A stretch of 64,000 bases of DNA from Oscillospiraceae bacterium (lineage in GTDB: Bacteria; Bacillota; Clostridia; Oscillospirales; Acutalibacteraceae), in contig SVQA01000008.1 of the NCBI GenBank assembly GCA_015065545.1, positions 1 through 64,000 of the forward strand. Direction: 5' to 3'. The notes beneath the pieces are model-generated. The model was not told the origin of the DNA. It saw only the letters and a program-made list of their open reading frames with translations, and made no database searches. The stretch's first letter is position 1. Each line of letters starts with the position of its first letter. The translations under genes and the position numbers were made by a program. Positions 17,301 to 26,125 of this stretch are shown here, in pieces.

Positions 17301-18506
17301 TTACTTTGAAATCAATCCATAAAAACTTAAAAGTTTCAGTCTTCTTTTGCCGATCTGAATGGTGGCGGCAGGGTGATTGTCGGGGATTTGTGAGGTTTCT
17401 TTTTTGTAGGTTATAAGTCTGTGTGCCCAGGCAACAGGCAGAAGCAAAGGGCACTTTTTTGCATAAGCATATTTACTGCCAAGTTTTTTTGCAGAAGGGA
17501 AGGCTTGCCTGAAGAGCCCTGTTTTTTTGCTCTGCACAGCATCGAAGGTCAGACCCGAGCTGTGTTGCCTTGCCATAGAGGAGCTGCCGAAGACTCCGCC
17601 TGTGAGAATATCCTCCAGAAGAGGAAGCTCAGAAACATCATTGAGCTTGATATGTTCGGGGAAGTTTGCCTTGTCTTTATTGAAATTAAGGTGCTTTTCG
17701 CCGATTGCTAAAACTGCCAAGGCGAAATTCTCTGCCTGCAAGCTTCTTAAGATTTCGAAGAATTTGCTCCAGTCAATCTTTGTGCCGTATTGGTTTGCAT
17801 ACATAATTATATCGCACACCTGACGGATACCCACTCCGCTGTGGAAAAAGTGTTTGAGGGCATGGAGCATAAGATATATCAGATTGTCGGTTTCACAGAG
17901 GGTTTTTATGTATACACCGTCTATGGTAAGCTTTCGTGTGTTATTTAAACTGTTAATAAAAATTTGATTCCATGGCTTGAAATATTCCGAGCCAAGAGGA
18001 AAGAGTGATTTATGAAGCTCTATGTGAAGTCCTGTTTCGTTGCACAAGGTTGTTTGGTAGTTATTTCCTTTTGAGGGTTTGGCGGTAAAGGATAAAGCTT
18101 CAAAAGCTTTAAGATATTGTTCAAAATCTTCTTCGGAAACAAAAAGGTCTTCGTCGGTGGAAAATCTGCAATCTCCATCGGAGTAAAGGTTGCGGCACAT
18201 AATCCCCTTGACCACTACGGGAGATAGTCCCTGCTCGCAGAGCTTTTCGTAAACCTCCAAAAAGGCTTTTGAGCGAAGAATTTGCTCTAACACGAGAATT
18301 TTGGTTCTTTGCTTAAGGGGGAGAAGGTCCGATTCGTCATAAGGATAGGAGCTTTTAATACAGTTGAAAATCAAGGGGAGTACCCGATGATTTTCTGCAA
18401 GACGAAAAACTGTTCTCCACTTTTCCTTGGAGATGTTTAAATCGGGAACAAGGGTTTCTCCGTCAAGAGCAGATTTAAGTAATTTCAAAAACGCATTTTG
18501 CGGCAT
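17301..18506 (-). CDS. Nucleotidyltransferase family protein (PF14907-like)
   Basis: The 401-residue product looks like the uncharacterised nucleotidyltransferase_5 family. Visible marks are SPVVVKGIMCRNLY followed by FSTDEDLFV, with the DxD metal pair expected for nucleotide transfer. The family is common in Clostridia beside PqqD-like, HprK-like and S24/S26 genes in peptide-modification loci, and beside polysaccharide genes. Its acceptor is unknown. It is the first gene of the operon 18506-12303, preceded by a good promoter and an AAGGATG ribosome site. Its presence 5 kb from the RiPP-like cassette may be meaningful. Confidence 0.75.
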   Translation of the reverse strand: MPQNAFLKLLKSALDGETLVPDLNISKEKWRTVFRLAENHRVLPLIFNCIKSSYPYDESDLLPLKQRTKILVLEQILRSKAFLEVYEKLCEQGLSPVVVKGIMCRNLYSDGDCRFSTDEDLFVSEEDFEQYLKAFEALSFTAKPSKGNNYQTTLCNETGLHIELHKSLFPLGSEYFKPWNQIFINSLNNTRKLTIDGVYIKTLCETDNLIYLMLHALKHFFHSGVGIRQVCDIIMYANQYGTKIDWSKFFEILRSLQAENFALAVLAIGEKHLNFNKDKANFPEHIKLNDVSELPLLEDILTGGVFGSSSMARQHSSGLTFDAVQSKKTGLFRQAFPSAKKLGSKYAYAKKCPLLLPVAWAHRLITYKKETSQIPDNHPAATIQIGKRRLKLLSFYGLISK

Positions 18507-18557
18507 CTGCTCTCATCCTTTCCGAAATCAAGTCATTCTACTCCACTATAATTTATT

Positions 18558-18586
18558 ATTATAACATAATTTGTCTGCAGTGAAAA
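18558..18586 (-). promoter_or_regulatory. Promoter of the polysaccharide-control operon
   Basis: TTTTCA, 17-nt spacer, TATAAT read on minus, about 50 nt before the first gene. Confidence 0.55.
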
Positions 18587-18666
18587 GTAGTAATTTATAA
18601 ATATCTATGTAATTATGTGGCAATCTGTTTTTGTGTTTTTTCGAAATAATCCCGATTATATAAGAA

Positions 18667-18697
18667 CACCCCTTACAGCAAGAGGCTGTAAGGGGTG
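18667..18697 (-). terminator. Terminator-like hairpin after the CotH gene
   Basis: A perfect 12-bp stem (18667-18678 with 18686-18697) has a 7-nt loop. The T-run on minus is weak. Confidence 0.65.
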
Positions 18698-18724
18698 ACA
18701 TCGAAGGTTTTAGAAATTTGGATG

Positions 18725-21187
18725 TTAGTATTTTATAGCTCTTTCTGTACCAATGAAGATACTTGTATCAAGACCTGCCACATACTTCTGAATAGCGGTT
18801 GCGTCTTTGACGTTGACACTTTCGTTCATATCTGCATCAGCAGCAAGTTCTCTGCTTCTGGAAAGAGTGATAAGACCTGCAACTGATTTTTGGACTTCGG
18901 TTGCATCCTTAACGTTGATTGTTTCGTCGCCGTTTGCATCACCTACAATGCAAGTTTCGATGGGGTCAATGGGAACAAAACCGGAGTTTGAGGATGTGGG
19001 AACAGAAGGCTCTTCAGATGAGGAGGGGGATGTGGGAGCAGAGGGTATGGTGGATGTGGAGGCTTCTGCAGAAGAAGAGGGCTCTACGGGTGTTTCTGTG
19101 TAGGGAGAATATGTGGTGTTGTAGTAGGGCTTACCTGCTTCGTTCTCTCTGCCCGAAGGATCGGTTGTGGAGTAAATTCTAAGGCTTGTGGGAATCTGAG
19201 TTTTCTCTGTTTGAGCACCGTCTGCGCCGTTGTTGAAGATAATCATATTTGCTTTGGAGTCGGTAATTGTAATCTTGTAAATATCCTGACCATCTTCTGT
19301 TTTGCCTGAAAGCTCTGCTTTTTCGCCGGGCCAACGCATAGGAATATGACCATCGCCCCAGATATAGTAGTGTACATCATCCCAGCCTAAATCGGTTGTG
19401 AAGTAAACCACTCTCTCGGTTTCAGGATTGGAGGGATTGTTGGGGTTTTCGTCGGTACCCAGATTAGAGGTAATCCAGTTTGTTCTCTCGGTAAGCCAAT
19501 CCTTCATATACTGAAGTTCACCTGCTACATCGTCTGTGTAGTCGGTGGTAAGACTCTTGTTTTTATCCTGACAAAACCACATAAAGTCCCACATAATGTA
19601 GTTGATGTAGGTGGTTTTTTCGATAGACTTTGCGTAAGCGTCGATGCTCTTGCCCTTATCGCCTTCTGCGGGCTCTGCTTTGCCGAGAAGAACGTCAATT
19701 TTGGGCAGGAATTTTTCTGTCCATATATCTTTACAGAGCTCCTCAAAGGTCTGACCCTCGGAGGTTGTGCCCTTTACATAGAAGGACTGACCGAGAGGAT
19801 TGATGGTTCTCTCATATTTTGCAAGTCTGGTGGTCCAGCCCCTGTGGTCGCTGGTGGAGGTGTTACAGCCGTCACGCCATACGTCAACAGCACCTAAGTG
19901 TGAGTCGCAGTCCCAGATGGGAGCGGCATAGAATTTGCCTTCTGCTGCGTTGTAGGTGAAGAATGTGCTGGTGTAACCGCCGTCGCAGTTCTTGCCTAAA
20001 TCCTGAAGGAGATACTGAGTGGCAAGGCTTTCAATGTCACAGATAGCTTCAATATCTGCAAGAGTGCCGTTATAAAGTGCGTTCTCAAGCTTTTGGTAGG
20101 TGTTCTTTATGTAGTCGTATCTTACCTGCCAGTCAGGACTGTTTGCTTCAAAATCCTCAAGGTCAGGGGTCTTAAGAACAACATGGTAGCCCTTGTCTGA
20201 TTTAAAGTATGTGTCGCTTTTATAGTTCCAAACGTCAACTTCAACAAGGAAGTTAAAATCTGTTTCTTTGTCTTCGGATTCATCCTTGAGGGAAACACTG
20301 GAGTTCTTGCCCAGATCTACCTTCTGGCAGGCGATATAAGAGCCGCGGTAAACGCCGTTTACAAAGAAATCAATAAAGCTCTGGTCAGAGGAGTAGGGAT
20401 TGCCTACATCGTGTGCAAGGTTATACATAATGGTGTTGCGAAGGAGGGTGGGGTCCTTGGGGTTAGCAACAAGAGAGAACTTTTTGCTCTCTGTGTGGCC
20501 GATTGTAACCTTGTCGTTAAAGTTGATATTGAAGGGTTTTTTGTCGCTTTCCTTCCAGTTTGTGTTGCCTCTGCCTTTGATTTTCTTAAGGTCGCCGTCC
20601 TCAATGCCTGATTCGCTTACAATTGAGAATGTGGCAGTTTCGCAGGAGTTTTCTTTGTTCTGGATAAGGAAGGACCAAAGGTCTGTGTTCTGGGTGTTGC
20701 CCTCAAAGTCCTCGTAGGAGTTTGTGGTGTCATTGATATAGAGGGATGCTTCTGCATCGCTCTTGTATACCTTGAAGGTATAGTTGCGGTCTTCGCCAAC
20801 ATTTACGGAGATGGCGGTGTTCTCGGTGTAATCAATGAATGCACTTGTGTGACTTTCTACAGTAACGTCACCGATAACTGCATCCTCGTTGTAGCCGTTG
20901 TAGATTTCGATAATACCATCATCGGCAGAAGCAGGCAGAAAGAAGTAACGCATACCTTCTTCGGCATTGATTCCGCCATAGTCCTTCATCCACTTTTGCC
21001 AGGAATCAGTGCTTGAGGAGCCTGCTATTGCGTGAGCATAAAGGGCTTCCCAATTTTCAAGAGCAAAGTTAGGATATGCACTGGCATCAGGGGTGAGGGC
21101 CTGTTCTTCCTGCGCAGAAATGCTTACGAAGGGAATAGCAGAGAAAGCTACGCAAGCCATAAGAATCAGAGCAAGAAATTTTTTCAT
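18725..21187 (-). CDS. CotH kinase domain protein with starch-binding-like module and dockerin
   Basis: The 820-residue secreted protein has a signal peptide (MKKFLALILMACVAFSAIPF). Residues about 180-480 match the CotH atypical kinase domain (KGRGNTNWKESDKKPFNINF, NGVYRGSYIACQKVDLG, IWDCDSHLGAVD with the metal Asp). At about 595-680 lies a WPG-type, CBM26-like module (DDVHYYIWGDGHIPMRWPGE). A Pro/Ser/Thr/Glu linker follows, then a type I dockerin (DANGDETINVKDATEVQK, DADMNESVNVKDATAIQK). CotH proteins phosphorylate proteins or assemble surface structures; here the dockerin implies attachment to a scaffold. Own promoter at 21246-21274. Confidence 0.9.
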   Translation of the reverse strand: MKKFLALILMACVAFSAIPFVSISAQEEQALTPDASAYPNFALENWEALYAHAIAGSSSTDSWQKWMKDYGGINAEEGMRYFFLPASADDGIIEIYNGYNEDAVIGDVTVESHTSAFIDYTENTAISVNVGEDRNYTFKVYKSDAEASLYINDTTNSYEDFEGNTQNTDLWSFLIQNKENSCETATFSIVSESGIEDGDLKKIKGRGNTNWKESDKKPFNINFNDKVTIGHTESKKFSLVANPKDPTLLRNTIMYNLAHDVGNPYSSDQSFIDFFVNGVYRGSYIACQKVDLGKNSSVSLKDESEDKETDFNFLVEVDVWNYKSDTYFKSDKGYHVVLKTPDLEDFEANSPDWQVRYDYIKNTYQKLENALYNGTLADIEAICDIESLATQYLLQDLGKNCDGGYTSTFFTYNAAEGKFYAAPIWDCDSHLGAVDVWRDGCNTSTSDHRGWTTRLAKYERTINPLGQSFYVKGTTSEGQTFEELCKDIWTEKFLPKIDVLLGKAEPAEGDKGKSIDAYAKSIEKTTYINYIMWDFMWFCQDKNKSLTTDYTDDVAGELQYMKDWLTERTNWITSNLGTDENPNNPSNPETERVVYFTTDLGWDDVHYYIWGDGHIPMRWPGEKAELSGKTEDGQDIYKITITDSKANMIIFNNGADGAQTEKTQIPTSLRIYSTTDPSGRENEAGKPYYNTTYSPYTETPVEPSSSAEASTSTIPSAPTSPSSSEEPSVPTSSNSGFVPIDPIETCIVGDANGDETINVKDATEVQKSVAGLITLSRSRELAADADMNESVNVKDATAIQKYVAGLDTSIFIGTERAIKY

Positions 21188-21245
21188 AGTAGGTCATCTC
21201 CTTTTAAATTTTAGGGTTGATTTTTGTACAATTGGATACATAATT

Positions 21246-21274
21246 ATTTTATCATAAATAGGAAATAAAAACAA
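21246..21274 (-). promoter_or_regulatory. Promoter of the CotH-dockerin gene
   Basis: TTGTTT, 17-nt spacer, TAAAAT read on minus. An alternative TTGCTT/TATGAT pair overlaps it. Confidence 0.5.
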
Positions 21275-21342
21275 GCAATATTTTGCTCAATTTAATTGTA
21301 ACAAAACCTTGCTGAGAAACAGCGAAATATAAAGTTTTGCTG

Positions 21343-21372
21343 TTGACAAGGTAATGGGGTTTGGACTACAAT
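21343..21372 (+). promoter_or_regulatory. Promoter of the ABC exporter gene
   Basis: TTGACA, 18-nt spacer, TACAAT, about 65 nt before the start codon. Confidence 0.6.
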
Positions 21373-21439
21373 TGAATGTGGAATTATGTCGGATTTATCG
21401 ATAAAATTACTTTTATCTACTATAAAAGGATGAAAAACG

Positions 21440-23155
21440 ATGGCGACAAAAAAGAAGAAGTTTAATCTGCGTAGCGAATGGAAAAACAATAAAGATAATA
21501 TCGGTTGGCTTTTTAGACAGGGTAAGGGATTCCGCCGTTATGTGATGGGCTTCCTTGCGATAAACCTTGTGGCTATGATTGTAACGCTTATTTCCTCTGT
21601 AGCAGGTAAATATGTGGTGGATGCGGCAACCGGCTTTGGACAGGATGTATTCTGGAAATATATTCTTCTTATGTTTGGTGCTACCTTGTTTACAATTGCA
21701 CTTTCTTATGTTACTACTCTTTTCAGCAGTTATGTAGGAGAGAAATTTGCCTTCAGCATAAGAGCACAGATGTTTGACAGGGTACAGCGCAGTAAGTGGA
21801 TGGCGGTTAAGAAGTTTCATTCTTCCGATATGCTCTCAAGACTTACGGGTGATGTAAATACAATTGCACAGTCAATTATTTCCATTGTGCCTTCGGTGGT
21901 TGTGGCTGCAGTTGAGTTTGCAATTGTTCTCGGCATTCTTCTCTACTATGATCCCTATATGGCAATTATAGGACTTGTTGTAGGTCCTTTGGGAGTTGTT
22001 GCAGGAGCGGTTTTTCGCAGAAAATATGTTAAATATCAGAAGGCACTCAGAGAGAGCGAATCGGAGTACTATTCTTTTATTCAGGAATCTCTGGCTAATA
22101 TTCCCGTTACAAAATCCTTCCAGATGGAAGATGCCAACAATGAGTATTTTAAAAAGCTTCGCAAACGACGCTTAGCACTTGTGATGAAAAGCTCAAGGCT
22201 CAGTGCTTTGATGCACGTGGTTATGAAGCTTATCTATAATCTCGGCTATGTGGTGGCATTCAGCTGGTGTGCCTACAGGTTGGCAAATCCTCAGGATAAC
22301 TACACCTATGGCACAATGACTCTGTTTTTGTCTTTGGTGTCTATTCTTCAGTCAACAATTCGCAGTATGGGCGGAATTGTTCCCATGCTGTTTACAACCA
22401 TTGTTGCGGCTAAAAGACTGAGGATGATAACGGATGTGGAGAGTGAGGATTACTCACCTGCAAAAAACTGTCCCGAAAGAGTTGGGATTGAATTCAAGGA
22501 TGTTTCATTTACATACGAAGATGAGAGGGTGCTGAACAATATCTCTCTTAAAATAGAGGCAGGACGGAGAGTTGGAATCGTGGGAAGCTCCGGTGCGGGA
22601 AAGACCACATTTATAAGACTTCTCTTAGCTCTTATAGAGCCTGACTCGGGTGAGGCTGTATATTTTGCTGATGGTGAAAAAGAGAATATTACTCCTGCTT
22701 CAAGAAGATTTGTTTCATACGTGCCTCAGGGCAACACACTTCTTTCGGGTACAATAAGAAGCAATCTGCTGGTGGGCAACAAGGATGCTACCGAGGAGCA
22801 GATGTGGGATGCACTCAGAGCAGCAAGTGCTGAGAACTTTGTAAAAAGGACACCTAAGGGGCTGGATACGGAACTTACCGAAAAGGCAGGAGGACTCTCG
22901 GAAGGACAGGCTCAGAGAATTGCAATTGCAAGGGCGATTTTAAGAGATAAGCCTGTGCTTATTCTTGATGAGGCAACCTCGGCTTTAGACGAAGTAACAG
23001 AGAAAAAGATATTTGAGAAGCTCTGCGAGAGGAAGGATAGGACCTGCTTTATCATAACCCACAGACGCTCTATGCTTCAGTATTGCGATGTGGTTTTTGA
23101 GATTTCCGACAGCGGAGATGCGGTGGTTATCGATAAGTGCCCTCATAAAGCATAA
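21440..23155 (+). CDS. ABC transporter, fused permease and ATPase (exporter type)
   Basis: This 571-residue half-transporter has six membrane segments in its first 330 residues and an ATPase domain after that. Walker A is GSSGAGKTT (near residue 380), the signature is LSEGQAQRIAIARA (near 483) and Walker B is VLILDEATSALD. It has no N-terminal C39 protease domain. It probably works as a homodimeric exporter of peptides, lipids or drugs. It converges with the RiPP-like cassette (23262-25838) across a shared terminator. It is thus a good candidate exporter for the modified peptide, although it is not in the same operon. Confidence 0.9.
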   Translation: MATKKKKFNLRSEWKNNKDNIGWLFRQGKGFRRYVMGFLAINLVAMIVTLISSVAGKYVVDAATGFGQDVFWKYILLMFGATLFTIALSYVTTLFSSYVGEKFAFSIRAQMFDRVQRSKWMAVKKFHSSDMLSRLTGDVNTIAQSIISIVPSVVVAAVEFAIVLGILLYYDPYMAIIGLVVGPLGVVAGAVFRRKYVKYQKALRESESEYYSFIQESLANIPVTKSFQMEDANNEYFKKLRKRRLALVMKSSRLSALMHVVMKLIYNLGYVVAFSWCAYRLANPQDNYTYGTMTLFLSLVSILQSTIRSMGGIVPMLFTTIVAAKRLRMITDVESEDYSPAKNCPERVGIEFKDVSFTYEDERVLNNISLKIEAGRRVGIVGSSGAGKTTFIRLLLALIEPDSGEAVYFADGEKENITPASRRFVSYVPQGNTLLSGTIRSNLLVGNKDATEEQMWDALRAASAENFVKRTPKGLDTELTEKAGGLSEGQAQRIAIARAILRDKPVLILDEATSALDEVTEKKIFEKLCERKDRTCFIITHRRSMLQYCDVVFEISDSGDAVVIDKCPHKA

Positions 23156-23212
23156 CAGTAAAAATTTCACAAAATAAGCGGATGATTTAATAAAACTCAA
23201 TATAAAAAAGAA

Positions 23213-23252
23213 AAGGCTGATGTTCAGATTCGAGCATCAGCCTTAATTTTTT
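23213..23252. terminator. Bidirectional terminator between exporter and radical SAM gene
   Basis: A 10-bp stem (23213-23222 with 23235-23244) is followed by T-runs on both strands. Confidence 0.85.
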
Positions 23253-23261
23253 GTGCAAAGA

Positions 23262-24386
23262 TTATTGAGATTTCTCTTTGATTCTCTCTGCAAGAGCAGA
23301 TATTTTGTTGCGATAGGATTTAATCATTTGGCACATATATTCGGGTTTGCCGTCGAACCTGCCTGTTTCGGCAAAGGTAACTGCGGCACAATTCATACAA
23401 GTGCTTTGAAGCTCACAGTTGTTGCACTCGGCACAAAGGCGGATTCCCGATACATCATTGCAGAGCTTCGCCCACGCATCTTTAAAGTTACTGTTAAAGG
23501 GGTTGGTACAAGGGGTGCTGAGCATTCCGCAGGGAGTCATTGAGCCTTCCCAAGCAACCCAGAACTGAGATCTTCCTGCAAGGCATTGCATAGGCTCGCC
23601 GTTATCCAAATCACAGCTTTTCTGCAGAGGCGAGGTAAGGGTTTCTGCCCTTCTGATAATTGCCTCGGGACCCATTCTGTAGAGGATTTCTTCTGCCATA
23701 ACCGAGCCTGCTTCTTCGGGTGTAAGACGAGAAAACTCCTTGCAATCGGTACAATCACTGCGTCTTGTGGGAGGGAAGCAATAACAGGTTGCACGAAGCT
23801 CTAAGCTGCGTTTTTTTGCAAAATCTTCCAGCTTTGTCCACTTTGAGTAGTTGGAGGGAGTGAAGGTGGCATTGAGGTGTACCAGTATGTTTTCTGCTTC
23901 AAACCACCGCAGAGCATCCTTTACAGCATCGAAAGCATCGCCGTTTTTGCAGAAGTCAGTGTAATCCTCACGGCAAACGCCATAAAGGGTCAGGTTTATC
24001 TGGGCAGGAGGGAACTCCTTGAAAACTTCTTTTATCTCATCGGTGATAAGAGTGCCGTTAGTGTTGATGCTTATGGAAAGTCCCATCTGAGCCAAAGCTC
24101 TGTAAATCTGAGGAAAATCCTTTCGCAAGGTGGGTTCTCCGCCTGTAATAAGCAGAAACACCATACCTGCATCACGGGCTTCTTTGCCGAGAGCTATCCA
24201 TTCTTCTGCGGATTTTTCTGTTCCGATAGGCTTCATTTGTTCGGAAGTCAATCGAATATAACACATTTCGCAACCAAGGTTACATCTGGGAGTAAGCTCA
24301 AAAATTCCGCTTACGGGAATCTGAAGAGCGGCACAGCGACGGCACAAATTGCGACGGATGTCGGCACAAGACTTTGGTGTGGTCAT
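23262..24386 (-). CDS. Radical SAM/SPASM peptide-maturase-like enzyme
   Basis: The 374-residue product has the radical SAM cluster motif CNLGCEMC (Cys35, Cys39, Cys42) after FELTPR, and the GGEPTLR motif that follows it. The C-terminal half is rich in Cys (CYCFPP, CTDC, then CAECNNCELQSTCMNC), as expected for a SPASM domain holding extra 4Fe-4S clusters. Enzymes of this type install thioether or carbon-carbon links in ribosomal peptides. It is the last gene of a four-gene minus-strand operon. Its ATG overlaps the TGA of the HprK-like gene as ATGA, with AAGGAGG upstream. The best candidate substrate is the six-Cys peptide at 25271-25531. Confidence 0.88.
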   Translation of the reverse strand: MTTPKSCADIRRNLCRRCAALQIPVSGIFELTPRCNLGCEMCYIRLTSEQMKPIGTEKSAEEWIALGKEARDAGMVFLLITGGEPTLRKDFPQIYRALAQMGLSISINTNGTLITDEIKEVFKEFPPAQINLTLYGVCREDYTDFCKNGDAFDAVKDALRWFEAENILVHLNATFTPSNYSKWTKLEDFAKKRSLELRATCYCFPPTRRSDCTDCKEFSRLTPEEAGSVMAEEILYRMGPEAIIRRAETLTSPLQKSCDLDNGEPMQCLAGRSQFWVAWEGSMTPCGMLSTPCTNPFNSNFKDAWAKLCNDVSGIRLCAECNNCELQSTCMNCAAVTFAETGRFDGKPEYMCQMIKSYRNKISALAERIKEKSQ

Positions 24387-25255
24387 CAGATGTCCTCCTT
24401 TGCAAAAATAATTTTGTAGGCAAGGTCTACAGCTTCTTTATCAGGTCGGCAGGAAAGCTCATAAACAGGAACGAAAGTGAGCAGTTCGGTGTAAATAGCA
24501 CAGATTTTATCTACAAATTCCTTGTCCCAATCGTTTACGGTTGTATGAGAAAAAAGTATGGGAAATGCCTCAGAGGATAAGGGACGGATGATATTCTCAG
24601 AGTGTTTTTTGAGTATAACGATTCCTGCGATTTCCTTTTGCTCTGCTCGGTGAATACCGCTTGTACCGCACCAGACAGAACCGCCCGCAAAGAATTTTGA
24701 GTCTTTTTTCATAATCACGGCTCTGTCGCCGTTGAGGATTTCTGCACTTCGGTGCTGTTTCCAAAGGTCAGCCTGAGTGGACTTACCTGCACCTGAAGCT
24801 CCGCAGAAAAGCAGAGTTTTATTGTTTATCATAACAACACTGCTGTGCAGAAGCAATGCGTTTTTACTTAGAAGCATAAGTTCTCCGCACATAAGATGGG
24901 TGCAGTGAAAATAACTGCTGTAGTGCTCCCACATAGATGCGGGATAATAGAGAATATGCTTGCCGTTTTCTCTGATAAGACAGGCTACACAGCAGCCGTC
25001 CTCAGCGGTAAGGGGTGTATAGACTCTCAGCCAACCGTCCTTTGTGCGATAAACAGAGAAATCTTTTCGCTCTAAAACAGCAGAACCTTCCGGGCAAAGA
25101 GGAGAGCCGAGAAGCTCAATCTGATACTCCGCATCAGGGGTATCGGTATCCTCGCACAGAAGGTCACTAAAAAAATCGGGTAAATTAACTTTAGAAGGGA
25201 ATTTGAATTTAAGGGTTAAATCTGAAAACTTAATACAAACAGAATAATTCATCAT
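24386..25255 (-). CDS. HprK-like kinase of a peptide-modification cassette
   Basis: The 289-residue protein carries a P-loop GASGAGKST at residues 152-160. The N-terminal half is beta-rich and lacks any HPr-kinase N-domain. This is the layout of the HprK-like serine kinases found in RiPP and SynChlorMet-type loci rather than the true HPr kinase/phosphorylase. The reaction is unproven; phosphorylation of the precursor peptide or a carrier is possible. It starts 15 nt after the precursor gene stop and overlaps the radical SAM gene at the end. That tight order supports a joint role. Confidence 0.82.
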   Translation of the reverse strand: MMNYSVCIKFSDLTLKFKFPSKVNLPDFFSDLLCEDTDTPDAEYQIELLGSPLCPEGSAVLERKDFSVYRTKDGWLRVYTPLTAEDGCCVACLIRENGKHILYYPASMWEHYSSYFHCTHLMCGELMLLSKNALLLHSSVVMINNKTLLFCGASGAGKSTQADLWKQHRSAEILNGDRAVIMKKDSKFFAGGSVWCGTSGIHRAEQKEIAGIVILKKHSENIIRPLSSEAFPILFSHTTVNDWDKEFVDKICAIYTELLTFVPVYELSCRPDKEAVDLAYKIIFAKEDI

Positions 25256-25270
25256 AATAAAATGCGTAAA

Positions 25271-25531
25271 TCAAGAACTCCAGCAGGCATTAACCTGGGT
25301 GTGATAGCAAAGGCCGTCGTAGTCGGGGTTATTGGTGCAAACAATATCACAGCCTACGCTGAAATACTCGTAATAATCCAGAGCATAGCTTCGCATTAAG
25401 CCGGGTGTGTCATCGTCTTGAACAACGCACTGGTTATTAACGTTGTTGATATGAATGTCACAAGCGGCTATGGATTGGCTGAGTTTGTAGAATTCAACCA
25501 GTGCTTTGGGTTTTTCGTACTTAAGTTTCAT
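25271..25531 (-). CDS. Candidate RiPP precursor peptide with six cysteines
   Basis: This 86-residue peptide begins MKLKYEKPKALVEFYK, a charged helical leader. Cys residues lie at 24, 35, 61, 65, 75 and 83, and the core is rich in Asn, Asp, Tyr and Gly. It has no signal peptide and matches no housekeeping family. Position is the main evidence: it lies between the PqqD-like gene (37 nt upstream) and the HprK-like gene (15 nt downstream) in one operon with a radical SAM/SPASM enzyme. ATG at 25531 has a purine-rich GAAGGG site; the longer open frame to 25735 overlaps the PqqD-like gene and was rejected. It differs in Cys spacing from the SCIFF peptides. Confidence 0.7.
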   Translation of the reverse strand: MKLKYEKPKALVEFYKLSQSIAACDIHINNVNNQCVVQDDDTPGLMRSYALDYYEYFSVGCDIVCTNNPDYDGLCYHTQVNACWSS

Positions 25532-25568
25532 CAGGTTCCCTTCTTTACGCATAAAATCAAAAATATAA

Positions 25569-25838
25569 TCAGTCTTCCACAAGTACAGAGGCATTACGCA
25601 GAACAGTGAGAAATTCACGAATGTCACATAAAGCGGTATTTTCGTCTGTGTCAAAAGTATCAAGCATAGCTTTAAGAAGACTCTGTTCAGTTTGAGGGTT
25701 CTGGAGCAAATCAAACAAGAATTTACCACTGCCATTTAAAGCGATAAGTCCGCTCAAGTTCTTTGCTGCTTCTCCGCAGGGAATTGCCACAGTATCTCCT
25801 GCGATTTCACGAACTATAAAACCGGGTACTATGTGCAT
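25569..25838 (-). CDS. PqqD-like peptide-recognition protein (RRE)
   Basis: This 89-residue protein matches the PqqD fold that binds leader peptides and delivers them to radical SAM enzymes. Characteristic parts are VPGFIVREIAGDTVAIPCG at the N terminus, then ALNGSGKFLFDLLQNPQTEQ and a helical end (DIREFLTVLRNASVLVED). GGAGGGAAAT precedes the ATG at 25838. It is the first gene of the cassette, about 100 nt after a strong sigma-A promoter. Its location immediately before the precursor gene is typical of RiPP loci. Confidence 0.88.
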   Translation of the reverse strand: MHIVPGFIVREIAGDTVAIPCGEAAKNLSGLIALNGSGKFLFDLLQNPQTEQSLLKAMLDTFDTDENTALCDIREFLTVLRNASVLVED

Positions 25839-25937
25839 ATTTCCCTCCTGCAAAAAGTAGCATTTATCTTCGAAAAAGCACGCTGTAAAAATGAGTATAC
25901 TTCTCAAAATACCAATAACTATATTTAATCAAAATAT

Positions 25938-25966
25938 ATTATAGACATATTTTCCGAAAAAAGCAA
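25938..25966 (-). promoter_or_regulatory. Promoter of the RiPP-like cassette
   Basis: TTGCTT, 17-nt spacer, TATAAT read on minus. A leader of about 100 nt follows; I see no clear attenuator in it. Confidence 0.65.
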
Positions 25967-26023
25967 GTAATTTGCTTAATAAAATAGAATACAAAACTGT
26001 TACTTTTTTTGTGCAAAATTTAA

Positions 26024-26052
26024 TTGACTGCAATGGTTGCTGGTGCTATAAT
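26024..26052 (+). promoter_or_regulatory. Sigma-A promoter of the 26126 lipoprotein
   Basis: TTGACT, 17-nt spacer, TATAAT. It diverges from the RiPP-like cassette promoter 58 nt away. Confidence 0.7.
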
Positions 26053-26125
26053 TCATTATGTATAGGTGTCATATATTATGTTATTATTATGTATGTAATA
26101 TCACTCTCTTATTTGGAGGCTTTTT

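Noticed and set aside
25271..25531. Assigning the six-Cys peptide as SCIFF
   Set aside because: SCIFF has six Cys within about 45 residues at its end; here they span about 60 residues with different spacing, and the neighbours differ.
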